Positions 49,294 through 61,376 of a stretch of 64,000 nt of DNA are shown piece by piece. The stretch spans positions 124,001-188,000 of the forward strand of contig JBBHKE010001362.1 of NCBI GenBank assembly GCA_037447655.1. Direction: 5' to 3'. Position numbers and translations under genes: made by a program. The notes beneath the pieces are model-generated. The model saw nothing but the letters and a program-made list of their open reading frames with translations, ran no database searches and was not told the DNA's origin. This DNA is from Zygnema cylindricum. Taxonomy: Eukaryota > Streptophyta > Zygnematophyceae > Zygnematales > Zygnemataceae. How positions within the stretch are numbered: the stretch's first letter is position 1; each line of letters starts with the position of its first letter.

Positions 49294-51048
49294 GAAGGGT
49301 GCGTCCCCATGTAGGCGATACTTTGAAAAAGTATTTTGGACTCTAGTGAAATGTTACGTACTACTTTGAAAAGCGTCCCTATGTGCGAAAATGAAATCGG
49401 AACTTTGGAATGTGACGGGTGTAGATGTGGGTACAACTTGCGACGGTTTGAAACGACTACGAAACTTACTATGCATGATGACGTACGCAATAACTATGAC
49501 GGTTGTAAACGTCTACAATACACGCGGCAATTGGTGACGTCTCAAAAACTAACGACGGATGTACACGTCTACAATGACAAATGGTAGTGTTGGGTATCGG
49601 GTAGATTCATATCGCGATAATCTCGATATTCGATATATCGAATATCGATCGAGGAGGATCCTCGATATATCGTACCGAGACCAACATAAATCATCGCGAT
49701 ATATATCGCGATATATAGTATTTTTAAAAAAAAAAAAATTTATTTTTTTATATAATATGTTATTTTAGCGATAAAGTCAAATTGTCTAATACGCCACGTA
49801 CGCCGTGATTTTCGTTCCGTGACTTAAAGGTAGACGCCGCAAAATGTAACCGACAAAAAAGTACTAATTCTGAAATTCTAATAATTAATTATTTGGGGTA
49901 TGGTTACACGAGGAGGTCTCTGTAAAAGTACGGACAGCAAAATTTATGTATTACAGAGGTCTCGGGTACATCGCGTATCTTTTGTCAAAAAGTTTTACAT
50001 ACGTGTTATGATATGAGTGGTTTCACGTAAGCTGACTACCAAATCTCAAAAATCATCGAATATCTGGAAACCGACCTTTTTCGTCTGGAAAATCGTACTT
50101 GCGTATGATGTACATGTACTTCACAAGTGTACCTCGTCAATGTACCTCAGAGATCTCCTTCACTCTGCTGACTTTCAGGAAAAAACCTTATTTCTTTCCG
50201 GCAAAGATTTTACAGTCACTTTGTCTGAAGTCACGAGACTTTGAAAACCTGTGGGATTTTTTTTTTTTTTAGCTTCGATATATTGACGATACGATATATC
50301 GCCGATATATCGGCGATATATCGCGATAATTTGAAATTCGATATATCGAAGCGATATATCGATTATCGGGTACTTGAAATTCGATATATATCGAATATCG
50401 GCAATGGGTCCTCGATACCCAACACTAACAAATGGTGTCACAACTCCCGCGACATGACGTGACATCGTAATGTTGACCGTGACATTGTAGACATCAGACC
50501 ACGTCAGACCATCAGTGTTCAACGTGAGACATGGAGTGTGAGGGAGCGTGATGGTGGAAGTGGGAGAGTGTGTACGGTAAGTGGAGAGCGTACGGTAGAA
50601 GGAGAGAAGCTACTCTCTCGCGGATTTCACCTTGGTGAAATGACGTTGAAAGCGAAAGACCCCAGAAAAAAAAAATTGTATAGGTCGCAAAGCGACAATT
50701 TTTATTTTTTTTAGCGACCTAAAATTTTCCCACTCATGTAGCGCGTGCGTGGACCGTTTTTCATTCGTCGTTTGCGTAGTACATTCCCTGAAATCAAGTC
50801 GCGAGGTGATTTTTGATGAAGTTTTTTGACTGGCTGAATTCTCTTGCCCAGGGGTCGAAAAAAGGAAAACGCCAAAATTCGTTAACATGACGACAAACAT
50901 GAAGTACACTCAAAGTATGGACTTGAAGTTTGTTGTACCTTTAAAGAATTGATTTTGTTATACTGCTAAAGTTTTTCTCGTACGGAACTGCGTTTTGGGT
51001 GAAAACGACAAAATAAAGTATATGCTTTAATACATGGGGACGCACCCT
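49294..51048. mobile_element. TIR element carrying a nested hAT insertion
   Basis: Left AAGGGTGCGTCCCCATGTA and right TACATGGGGACGCACCCTT are exact 19-bp inverses. A hAT element is inserted inside, so the host element is about 0.9 kb without it. No clear target duplication was identified for the outer element. Confidence 0.65.
49585..50427. mobile_element. Non-autonomous hAT element with 8-bp target duplication
   Basis: The perfect 15-bp TIRs are TAGTGTTGGGTATCG and CGATACCCAACACTA. They are flanked by identical 8-bp target duplications ACAAATGG (49577-49584 and 50428-50435), diagnostic of hAT transposition. Both subterminal regions (49600-49725, 50272-50400) are packed with self-complementary TATCGCGATATA and CGATATATCG motifs, bordered inward by poly-A and poly-T runs. 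There is no transposase frame. Confidence 0.92.
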
Positions 51049-51330
51049 TAGTCTTAAGTTCCATGCGAAGGTTTCTGTATTGGTACGGAGAGCATTACTA
51101 GCTTTCATGTTTTGGACTAAGGGCCATCACGTAGAGTTTGTAAATAAGCTCTGGCATACGTGTTATGCTTCAAACGGTAACACGTAAGTTAAGATCGAAT
51201 ATCTAAAATCGTTAAAGATTTTCCATACCGACCAATATTAATGTAATATCCTCATTTGCGTACCATGTACTTGCGTATCAAGTCATTATACCACAGAAAT
51301 GATAAATCCTTTACTCTTTGCTGACGCTTT
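51046..51330. repeat. Truncated family B/G-related sequence
   Basis: It is homologous in order to 52494-52700 and to 49900-50160: AAGTTCCAT, TTTCTGTA, CATCACGTAGAG, ACACGTGTT/ATACGTGTT and CGAATATCT phrases. No right terminus was seen. Confidence 0.5.
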
Positions 51331-52035
51331 GTCTTCTATAACAACTGACGTTTTAGGGTTTCTTTTTTCTAAACGAGAATTATCTTTTCATTAACACTCT
51401 TTATCTTTTCTAATTGCTGTTTTCTTAATGTTTTTTCCCCAAAACGAAATCTCTCTTTCCTAGTAACAGCTTTTTGTTCAACCTTTTCTTTCCAAAACGT
51501 TTTCAAAAAGAATTCCTTTAAGTAGGAGGTCCGATTACATTAAAGGGTTTAACGCCAACAAAACATTAACACTAACGTATACATCTAACACTAATTTGGA
51601 TACACATTCCCCTAGCCAATATAGTGTATAGCCAATTTTCACATAGTCGACGTTTGAACAAGTGAAAGCATGTTCACTAAATGTTTCCCCGTCTTTATTA
51701 TTAGGAATAGAATCTGATTGCACTTTCAAGTCTAAATGCAAGTTATCTAACACCCTTTATGTACGTCTGTACGAGGAAAAGAGCGGTTTTATTATTATTT
51801 GAGATCTTCCCAAAAATATTGTAACTGACAGCAATTAAACCGTGCCTATCTTAACGTAAATGAAAAAATAGAATTATAGATTATATTTTATGTTCGAGGG
51901 TCACAATTTAGGGGCGCCGAATTATTGTTACTAACGGTAATAGCGAACGATGTGATAAAATTCAGGCCTCTAGTCTGTGTCAACTGTGATGCATCGTTAC
52001 GTCAATGTTGCGTTCAATAATGGCGGCTCCGTACA
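51331..52035. other. Intergenic DNA
   Basis: AT-rich. No supported gene or complete element. A family C half-site (GGTAATAGCGAACGATGTG) lies near 51937. Confidence 0.35.
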
Positions 52036-52252
52036 AACACTACACCACTACTTGTTATTAATGATAATAACACTAATTCGGTCGCGACTTTTTTTGACCA
52101 AAAATCACAAAATAGAGTTAACAGCATCATTTAAGGACGTGGACTACAATATGCCACGTCTCCTTGCTCTAAATTAGTATTGTTAATTATAAGTTCGCAT
52201 TAACACTAAGAAATATTAAACACTAATAACGATTAGCGGTTCACTGTAGTGT
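52036..52252. mobile_element. Family C MITE
   Basis: Left ACACTACACCACTACTTGTT; right end AATAACGATTAGCGGTTCAC and onward, an imperfect inverse. The interior (CGGTCGCGACTTTTTTTGAC) is the inverse of the interior of the copy at 41-246. Confidence 0.55.
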
Positions 52253-52493
52253 TGTGCACGCAGGACACCCATACGATGTACACACAATATGGGATTTTTT
52301 TAAACCTTTTCTCTTCGAACTAAGCACACATGTTGCAACTCGCTAGTCTAAAATTATGCATGAAATGTCAAACATAGGAAAAACAAAAGAACAAAACATC
52401 GGAGGACAAAATCTCGATATTCGAGAAGCGTTGGTGTAATCCTACGCTGTTGAACCGGGCGATGTGACAATTGCGTGGCGCTTCAATAATTAC

Positions 52494-53243
52494 TTAGGGT
52501 GAAGTTCCATCATACGTTTCTGTAATTGTACGGCAAAGTATGCAGACCGGGTCGATTGAGTCGAAGTTCCATCACGTAGAGTCTGTAAGACACGTGTTCT
52601 AAATTTACTGGCGCCACGCAAGCTACGATCAAATATTGAATATCTTTCAGATTTTTAGCACCGACAACTCAACTTCAAAACTTGACTTTCGTACCATGTA
52701 CCTGCGTACGAAGTAATCATACGACAAAACTTTTATACATTTTGCAGACGCGAGTCTGTACGCCAGCTCATTTTTTAGGGTTTCACTTTTCTAACATAAC
52801 GAAAGTCCTTTGAGAGAAATAGTGTGACGAACAAAAGCTACTGAAAATAGCGTGACGAGGAAATGTAATTTCGTTTTTATTTTCGGTTGTATTTTGGAAA
52901 CCACGTGTCATTTGCAAATCTTAAGATTTTTCGTTGGTTTTCCATCATGACACGTAACTTAATTGTCCACCGTGTCACAGTTTTTTTTTTCTGCATAAGG
53001 TTGAGTCCTCGAGTTGGGTTGAGTCCTCGAGTTGGGTTGAGTGTAACAGAGAAAATTGAAGTGAACTCCTCGCAGATGAACATCCGACGGCCAGTATTAC
53101 CTCCAAGACCTTCGGAGAGCATCGGCAAGATTCTCTGTAGTGTTGTTTTTCCTATAAAAACAAAATAGGCGGTACGATTTGGTACGGAGAGTCGCGTATT
53201 TCTGTAAAAAACGCCACTTTTCGCTTGATGGAACTTAACCCTT
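52494..53243. mobile_element. TIR element, family B-like (750 bp)
   Basis: Left TTAGGGTGAAGTTCCATCAT and right GATGGAACTTAACCCTTA are imperfect inverses, matching family B in layout. The interior contains an 18-bp tandem duplication (TTGAGTCCTCGAGTTGGG, twice) at about 53001-53036. Confidence 0.6.
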
Positions 53244-55659
53244 ACATGTTAGGTGTAATTTGATCCTTGACTTTGCGACATCCATCCCTGAATCTTGGTT
53301 TCGAAGCTCTCAACTCGATCAATTATGATAACTCGCTGCCATGCCCACTGTTTTGCGGCTACACCGCGCGTCAACCAAAAGATTCGAGCTTACCCGCGAA
53401 CACGTCCGAACATTCCAGGTCACTCCAGCGGTCCAGCCACTCTCCCGAGCCTTTTCAGATTCAAAAAGGCCGGCACAGATTTTCTGAGCCAAGCTTGCAT
53501 AATACTCTGACAGTCCCAACTTGCGACAGGGGATGCCGGCCGCGTGCTGCCGGCACCGTGTTCAACAACCGTCGACAGATGAAATTGGACGGTGCAAAAT
53601 TACTGCACAGATACGGGACAGACAATCATATCCTACTGAGCTGAAGACTGTCCGGAAGCTCCTGTTGCAAGTCGGTCTTTAGGGCCGACCGGCTACGGCT
53701 ACGGTGAGTTAAGGTCCCGCTATCGGTAAAATCGGTGGAGTGCAAGTTGCCGGCAACACTTGCCGTTAGATAAAGTCTGTGAGAGAGATAGGACTTAGAA
53801 AAATTAGGAGATAGGACCCTCTCTCTAGAGAGCTTCTGTACAAAAGGTCAACTTTGACCCTCCATAACTTACTGCACAGGGGAGCAAATTCAGAGATTCT
53901 TTTTGTTATCGACTTAGGGGAGTCTTGCCTTCACAAAGGTGCAGGTGGTCAGAGTTTTTGTCTACCAAGGTGGCAGTTATTTTTGCTGAAACACAAAAGG
54001 GTCAGGATTATCCTAGAGGCTTCTTGGAAGCTGTCCACTCTGAGGACTTATGGAGGTCTCAGAGTTTCACAAGTTATCGTAATGCGCCCACAAGGATCGG
54101 TTACTCACCTAAACCGATAGCATCCAGTAGGATACTGTAAATATCTCCCTATGATGCTCCAGTTCCAAGTTATCGTAATCACACCACAACTCAATGCCAA
54201 AGTAGTTAGTAGCATGTTAGGGTACGCGTATCAGCTTTAAGCCACGCTCTACCCAACTATTAAAGCAGTTATAATTTTATGTGATAATTCATGCAAGCTA
54301 ATTTATATATTTAGATGTATATATATTTGTTTTTTTTTTCTTGATTTTGAATATGGATTTTTTTTTTTATAAGTTTTTAGGTTTGCTAGGTTTTCTGAGT
54401 GAGTTAATCCGGTAGGTTGACAGAAAGAGGAAAATATACCGGATGTCCACATAAAATCGGAAGTATCCAACTCCAAGCACACTAGCAACGAAACCCTAAA
54501 GATCGAAAATAAAAATAGATCAAAGCAATCCAACGAAAACCACTAGACTGGGAAAGAAACAAATTACAATAACTAGATGGAAAGAAAGCAATTGACACCA
54601 ATAATGACGAAAAATAGAAATGAAGCAAATTAAAATCAATTAGAAATAAAGAAACTAATTAACATCAAGAATAACGTAATTAGAAATAAATCAAATTAAG
54701 TACGGGAATATTTGCGACAGTAGCCACTAGGCTCTGAAGTCTTTTAATATTCCCTACAGGAGTCGAACCAGCGGACCTCAACCCTTCCCTAACCGGTTGA
54801 AAGAGCCGAAATAGCCGGTATTCCCACAAAGGCGGACAGGACTGGAACCAGACCGCCCAGTCAGCGCTTTGACAACAAGAAAACACCAAATCCGCACAAC
54901 ACAATTCGTTCAACGGGACAAGTAAAACACTGTCTGGAGGGAAACCTTGCAGGCTGGCTTGCGCCGGTAGATTAGGTAAGGTCTTAATACAAAGAAAAGG
55001 AGAAGCTTAGAGACAATTACTAGCATGAAACTATGGGTCTGAAAAAGAAAAAACCCTAACTCAAAAACTAGCCTGTCACTAAATATTTAGGTGAGACCCT
55101 AACAATAGAGTTCGACAAATCCCGAGAATGATGCTTGTTAGAAAACGACAACCTTCCAATGTTGGATTCCCGTACTTAATTTACAAAGGTTACTATCTCG
55201 CCAAATGGCATTTATCCTATGCTTTCACTAATCCATACGGAAACACTAATTCCTACATGTCTTTGAGCAGGCAAGTTTCTATGTTAAAACGCTACCAGTT
55301 TCAAGAGACGACCGCTGCGTGGCCGCCTCGGACTGCCTAACATCTACACCTCGAGGATAAAAACCCTCCCTAAGCTAAGCAAAAATGATGTATGAACCTC
55401 CAAAGGTTCATGACTTCAGACACCTGTCACGTTTGTAGCCGTTTGAATTCCTGACGTATGATGCCGTACCGTGGTCCAGTTCCACGCTGATTTCACATTG
55501 TGTTCCCGTGGTGCCGTACGAGAGTATATTTCGACCTTTGTCCCGTACGAATCTCTAGTTATACTCTCGGATATGTACCTGTCACGTCACCGAAACTTCA
55601 ACTAGTAGAGGTTTTAATCAGAATACCCGTTGACGTCTTACGGCATGACAACTTAGAAA
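53244..55659. other. Intergenic decayed repeat DNA with tRNA-like box B
   Basis: No gene is supported. On the minus strand 54759-54769 reads GGTTCGACTCC, an exact match to the Pol III box B consensus, within a tRNA-like context (54700-54860) but without a foldable full tRNA. GCTACGGCTACGG phrases at 53692 recall the LTR-embedded tRNA-like segment at 57470. The region may be an old LTR element. Confidence 0.35.
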
Positions 55660-56200
55660 GGTAAATTTTGTACGGTGTAACATTCAACGTACACCACGCT
55701 ATTTAAATCACAATTTACTTTCGTTTTTTACGCTAATTGGAACAGAACTCTAAATGGCGTAAAAGAAAAATAATTATTAATACTATTTTTGGATTATTGA
55801 CATAAATGTTCAAATCACGCAATTTTTTCTTTTTTCCGATTTTTTCGTACTATTCGTGACTTTTGAAAAAATTGAAAAAAAAACGAAATGTACTTTATGT
55901 CCTATAAACTGAACGGATAATTTACGGAAACTATATAGTATTTTACGGTAACAGCACGGTTTTTTACGGAAAATATACAAAATTTGACGAAAAGAAATGT
56001 TAGATCGATTAGTTTTTTCTGTACGGTAAACTGAACAAAAATTTCACGGATAATGTACAAAATTTTATCGTTCATGTAAGTACAATTTCGAAAAGAGACG
56101 TTGCGACGTCACACTATCTGCGAGCGATAAGTTTGAAATGTGTACGAAGGTTTTCTTCAAGTTATTTTCAAAGACGCCGCCATGAAAACTTGAAAACAAA
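55660..56200. repeat. Degraded TIR-element interior (family A/C related)
   Basis: 55680-55780 matches 11775-11880 (CGTACACCACGCTATTTAAA). 55800-56200 matches 25820-26180 in the same order (GTGACTTTTGAAAAAAT, AAAAGAGACGTTG, ACGCCGCCATG). Terminal repeats are not evident. Confidence 0.55.
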
Positions 56201-57059
56201 ATCTTGAAGGAAGACACCATTATTGACGCCACGGCAGTAGACCGTGAAATCGTCGTTGAAACCTTTGTCGAAGAAGTTATAGACTTTGAAAGAAGCAACC
56301 ATTCTTAGAAATTGAGGAGAGGAGTGGGACCACGTGAAGGATTTAGACGGTGAGATTCTAATAGACAACTAATTATGTGTTTGTATTTGTTGGAATTTCC
56401 AGCCAAGGTGAAGGAGGCGTTTATTGCGGTGTAGAAAGAAGAATCGGCTAATTCTTCTTAGAAACATGTAAACTGTGATCTAGATGAACACATAGACAAT
56501 TTTCCACCAATTTCAAGGACCAAAGTAAGTTGTTTATACGACAATACAAAATGCATTTAGTGTGCAAAACAATAATTAGGTAGATTTAGCCCGTGCCACG
56601 ACTTTTTTCGCCAATCGATTGCCGTTCAAACTTTTAGATGACCCATATTTCTGTTTTAATTGGAAATCTTTATGTTAATAGATAGGGCTGTGAGAAAAGA
56701 CTTAAATAACTTAGAATATTTTCTAAGTAGTTGCAATTATGTGTCCTCTATTGGACTACAAAATACAAAAAGCCTCTAGATAGTTTTTAACTAACCCACT
56801 TCAAGCCAAAACCACTACTGCCCAAGAAGGCAAACAAACATTTTGACTGCACTCCTCTGCAGCCTGGACTCCTTTGAGTCTGTAGCAAAAAGAATCACAG
56901 AAAACGGCCAACCAACCGATAAGTTATGAGCAGGCATAAATTCCAATTTTATACAAAGCTCTCTTAGAGAGAGGTGACTACCTACCAAATTTTCCAAGTC
57001 CTACACCCCCCTCACAACCCTTATCTACTGAGGTACAAACCAATCACATGACTGTAAAG
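56201..57059. other. Intergenic DNA
   Basis: No supported gene or element. Short minus-strand frames lack recognisable domains. Confidence 0.35.
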
Positions 57060-57738
57060 TACAGAAGGTACTACGGCCGATGTCATTTCTGTACGGCCTG
57101 TGTACGACAAGGCCACTGAGTGGACGCGTGTCACTTTTCCACTCGTCCGTATGTTCTGCAGAATTCCCGCTACCGAATGTCATCTTTCCACGCGGCGCAA
57201 GGTCATGCCACGTCCATAAACGCCAAAGTGATCATTTTGCGATCTCGGCAGTGATGTATGTCGTCGGATTAATTCCGACATTAAATGTTGGCCGACGAAA
57301 CAAATGTCCGATTCATTTGTTTCGTGCGAAATGACGTCCGCACTGAAACTTTAACTGTTTCTATGTTCTTTTGTTTACATTTCAGGTAATTGGTTACAAA
57401 ACTACGTAAAACATTAAACACAATTCAAACCCTATGTAACTTAACGGACTTCTACGACAGACTGGTTAGAGCTAACGGCTACGCCGTACTCTACCGGTCG
57501 GAGGTTCGAGTCCTGCCGGACTCAACCTTTTGTTGAGAGTGACATTAGTCACTCTTTAGTCCTTCCAGCTGAACTAAGACAGCCATGGGTCAACCACTCA
57601 CTCTATCCTTCAGTGACTACAACAAGTATGGGAGCTAGAGAGAGGAGGTGGAGGCAAGCTGTCCGCCCTTTTCTTTTCCTTTTATACAAATATATTTATA
57701 CCTAGAAAATACTCTAGAAATCTATTAATTTCAACACT
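57060..57738 (-). mobile_element. 3' LTR of minus-strand Copia, with tRNA-like segment
   Basis: On the minus strand it begins TGTTGAAATTAATAG at about 57738, directly after a polypurine tract (AAGGGGAG). A TATA-like TATAAATATATT follows near 57700. On the plus strand 57455-57520 is tRNA-like: CTGGTTAGAGC, an ACGGC/GCCGT hairpin, then GGTTCGAGTCC (57503-57513), an exact box B. The far boundary is uncertain. Confidence 0.55.
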
Positions 57739-57749
57739 CCCCTTATTTT

Positions 57750-59745
57750 CTAGTCTAATTTTAACTTCACTTTTAGTCCACATTTTTCTTTGCAATATTT
57801 CAATTTAGGAGAGGGCACTGGTTTTGTCATCATATCAGCCACCATTTCGTCATCAGATCTATATACAAGATTCACAATCTTATTCTCAACTTTTTCCCTC
57901 ACAAAACTCAATCTTATGTCCATATGCTTAACTTTGACATGCTGTTTTGGATTAGCTGCAATTGCAATGGCAGCTTGATTATCACAAAACACTTCATGCA
58001 CTCCCCCCTTCATATACCCCTGTTTTTCCAACAAGCTCTTAACCCACATCAATTCTTTCGCAGCAGAACAAGAGGCCATGTACTCAGCCTCCATAGTAGA
58101 CACAGCAACCACCTTTTGTTGCTTATTGCTCCAACAGCAAGCACCTTCCCCCACATACAACATATACCCAGAAGTGCATCTTCTCATAGGTGCGTCCCCA
58201 TAACAAGCATCACTCCAAGTAGTGATGTTAGTGTGCTCCCCTCCCAAATGCAACCATAACTCAGTGGTTCCCACAAGATATCTCATGACTCTCTTGACTG
58301 CCTCCCAGTCTCTCTTCCTAGGATCATTAAGACTCCTACTGAGTACTCCAATTGCTTCCGCTATGTCAGGCCCGGTACACTTCATAAACTAGATCAAACT
58401 AACTACGACCTGTCTATAAGGGATAGATTTCATAAACTCTCTCTCCTCTGGACTCATCCGATCATCTAAGATCATCACTCTTTCTTTTACCCTCCCATCA
58501 CCTACTTCTTTCAAGTCTATGGGAGTGGTACAACTGTTAGCCTTTTCCATCTAGAATTTCTCAAGCATATTACCTATTGCTTCTTTCTACGTAAGTCTAA
58601 TAATCCTTTTCCCCCTATCTCTCTCCATTTGGATCCCCAAAATGTATTTTGCCTCACCTAAATCCTTCATATCAAATCTGATTCTAAGATCTTTCTCTAG
58701 CCTATTGATCTTTTCCAAAGACTTACTGAACACAAGTAGATTATCCACATAGATTGCAATAAAAATGACACCATTCTCATCCTCAAACATATAGATAGAA
58801 TGGTCAAAACTGATCTGCATATATCCCAAACCGGTGAGAAACTCATCTAGTTTGTTATTCCACTATCGAGGAGTCTGCTTCAGTCCATATAAAGACTTTA
58901 TGAGTCTGCACACTTTGCTCTCTTCTCCTTCCTCCACATATCCCTTTGGTTGCATCATGAAAATGTCTTCCTCTAACTCACCATTAAGAAAGGCAGTCTT
59001 AGTATCCATCAGGTATATTTCCATGTCTTCCGCTGCTGCTAGACTGATGAAATCTTTACTGATGGGAACCGAACAAGTAGAGCAAACGTCTCCTCATAGT
59101 AAATCTCCTTCTTTTGGGTGAACCCCTTTGCTACCAAACGAGTCTTAAATCTCTCTATGGTATTATATTGGTCAGTTTTAGTTTAAACACCCATTTACAG
59201 CCAATCGGTTATCTGTTCGGAGGACAGTCCGCTAGTTCCCATTTGCTTCCATGATAGAGGCCATCTCATCATTTCTGGCTCTAATCCATCTGTCTTTCTC
59301 CGGACTGTTTCCTGCCTCCGAGTATGACTAAGGCTCATCTTGGTGAGATAGCTTAGTTACATTGTGAGCGGCCTGTTTTTCTTGAATCTATTTGCTGCAT
59401 CTTCTCCCTTATTCAAACTCCGAAGCTGGGATGGAGGGAAGTCTTGGATTTCTCATTACTGTCTCAGCGCCTCCCGTATCCATCGAACTCGGTCTCGTTT
59501 CCTCCTCTTCTATGTCCTCGAAGTCCATATGAACATGTGAGGTTTCCGGTGTCTTGGATCTCCCCTGAATCTACAATACCTGTTTCACTCATGTCCTTTT
59601 CGAGAAAGATAGAGTCCTTTTCACCTTCAAACTCAAATCTGATTCTCATCCTCTTGGTATATTTAAAGGGGTCAAATGACTTCCCTTCATCCATGACAAC
59701 TAGGTGTTTGACCAAAATGATATCTCTCTTTGCTAAGTCATAGAC
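57750..59745 (-). mobile_element. Decayed Copia pol (RT, RNase H), minus strand
   Basis: RNase H lies at 58385-57750 (WSDACYGDAPMRRCTSGYML, STMEAEYMAS, KHMDIRLSFVREKV). RT is upstream at 58829-58587, with LGEAKYILGIQ and YVDN where YVDD is expected. The RT start (SIMEANG, IGCKWVFK-like, with stops) is near 59270-59150, and a linker frame is at 59715-59464. At least four in-frame stops make it a pseudogene. It meets a plus-strand Copia head to head near 59750. Confidence 0.85.
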
Positions 59746-59749
59746 TTAG

Positions 59750-61342
59750 AGTGGCTTTTCTGCAAGCACAGAAGAGCCGCTTACTATTAATGAAGCCTTT
59801 TCCGTTCCAGAAAAGGATCATTCGATCTTGGCTGCAAATGATGAGATAAAGTCAATTATGGAAGCCCAAACTTGGGAATTTGTGGAGCTCCCACCAAACC
59901 GGAAAGCTATCGGTTGTAAGTGGGTCTTCAAATTAAAATTGAATCCTGATAATACAATTGAGAGATATAAAGCTAGACTAGTCGCTAAGGAATTAAGTCA
60001 GAAGGAGGGAATTCATTATGAAAAGACCTTCTCTCCTGTGGTTCGCTTTCCTACTGTTAGAGTTTTGCTGTCTATTGCTGCAATAGAGGATATAGAATTG
60101 CATCAAATGGACGTTAAGACAGCTTTCTTGCATGGTGATTTGGAAGATGTAATTTCTATGAAGCAACTAGAGATGTATGCAAAAACTTGGAAAGAAAATA
60201 TGGTTTGTAAACTGTTGAAGTCCTTGTATGGTCTGAAACAGGCTCCGAGACAATGGAACATGAAGTTAGATGAGTTTTTAACCAATCTTGGCTTTACCAC
60301 GATCAGTTGAGATCACTCAGTCTATGTAATGCAAGGTGAGGATGGAGTGATTATTGTGGCAGAATATGTAGATGATTTGCTGTTGATTAGCAAATCTACC
60401 AATGAAATTAATAAAATAAATTCAGATCTGAATTCTCGATTTGAAATGAAGGACTTGGGTGAGGCCAAGTATATTCTAGGAATTCACGTAGAAAGAGATA
60501 GGAAACATAAAATTATTTATCTAACTCAGAAAAAAGCAATCAGGAACATGCTAGAAAAGTTTTGTATATTAGAAGCAAAGGGGAGTGCTACCCTTATGGA
60601 ATTCACGCAGAAGTTAGAGGGTACGGAAACGGATGGTGGTGTTTCGGTTGATGATTTTTTGGATCCAGGGGAGGCAGATTTTATGTCCTCCATTCTTTCC
60701 AGGCAGATTGTCGAAAGCCTCATCTATTTCATGAATTGTACTCGTCCGAACATCGCAGCCGTAGTTGGAGCCTTGAGCCGAAGCCTGCAAAATCTGAGGA
60801 AGTCGGACCATAAGGCACCAAAGAGAGTTCTTCGCTATCTTGCAGGACCTCGAAATCTTAGACTCTCTCTCGGTGGAGAGGAAGTCAAAATTCATACATG
60901 GAGCGATGCGAGCTACGGAGATATGCCCAACCGACGCTCCACCACCGGATACATTCTAAAGATCGGAAGTGGAACTTGCTTCTAGAGCAGCAAACTCCAG
61001 AAGGTAACAGCTCAGTCTACCATGGAGGCTGAGTACAAGGTTGCCAGCTCGGCTGTTAAGGAGTTACTTTGGGTAAATTCTCTTCTCCAAGAGCTTCTCT
61101 TTATGCAATCTGGACCACAAATAGTATGGTGTGACAAACAGGCAGCAATCGCTATTGCATCTAATCCCCTCATCACTTTCAGTAAGCACATTGATATCAA
61201 GATACATTTTGTAAGAGAAAAGGTGATGGGAAAAGTCCTGAAGTTGAGTTATTTACCGTATGAGCAAATGGTGGCTGATATGATGACGAAACCTTTACTT
61301 GCACCCAAATTGAAGTTTGAGAGAGAGGGTTATGTGGACTGA
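59750..61342 (+). mobile_element. Decayed Copia pol (RT, RNase H), plus strand
   Basis: Frames 59828-60310, 60329-60985 and 61022-61342 are collinear, separated by single stop codons (about 60308, 60983) in otherwise intact coding. Motifs are LPPNRKAIGCKWVFKLK, YGLKQAPRQWNMKL, AEYVDDLLLIS (catalytic DD kept), LGEAKYILGIHVE, WSDASYGDMPNRRSTTGYI, STMEAEYKV and KHIDIKIHFVREKV. A polypurine tract (TTAGGGGAGGG) at about 61366-61375 precedes an LTR-like TGTTTTAAAAAGC. Gag, protease and integrase are absent. Confidence 0.88.
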
Positions 61343-61376
61343 GTGACTAGCAAAGTCTAAAGCTTTAGGGGAGGGT

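Noticed and set aside
53267-53644. 125-codon plus-strand frame with Ser/Pro/Arg bias
   Set aside because: No recognisable domain; GC-richer decayed repeat DNA with competing frames.
57440-57540. Functional tRNA gene
   Set aside because: Box B is exact and part of the D-arm is tRNA-like, but no 7-bp acceptor stem or 7-base anticodon loop can be formed.
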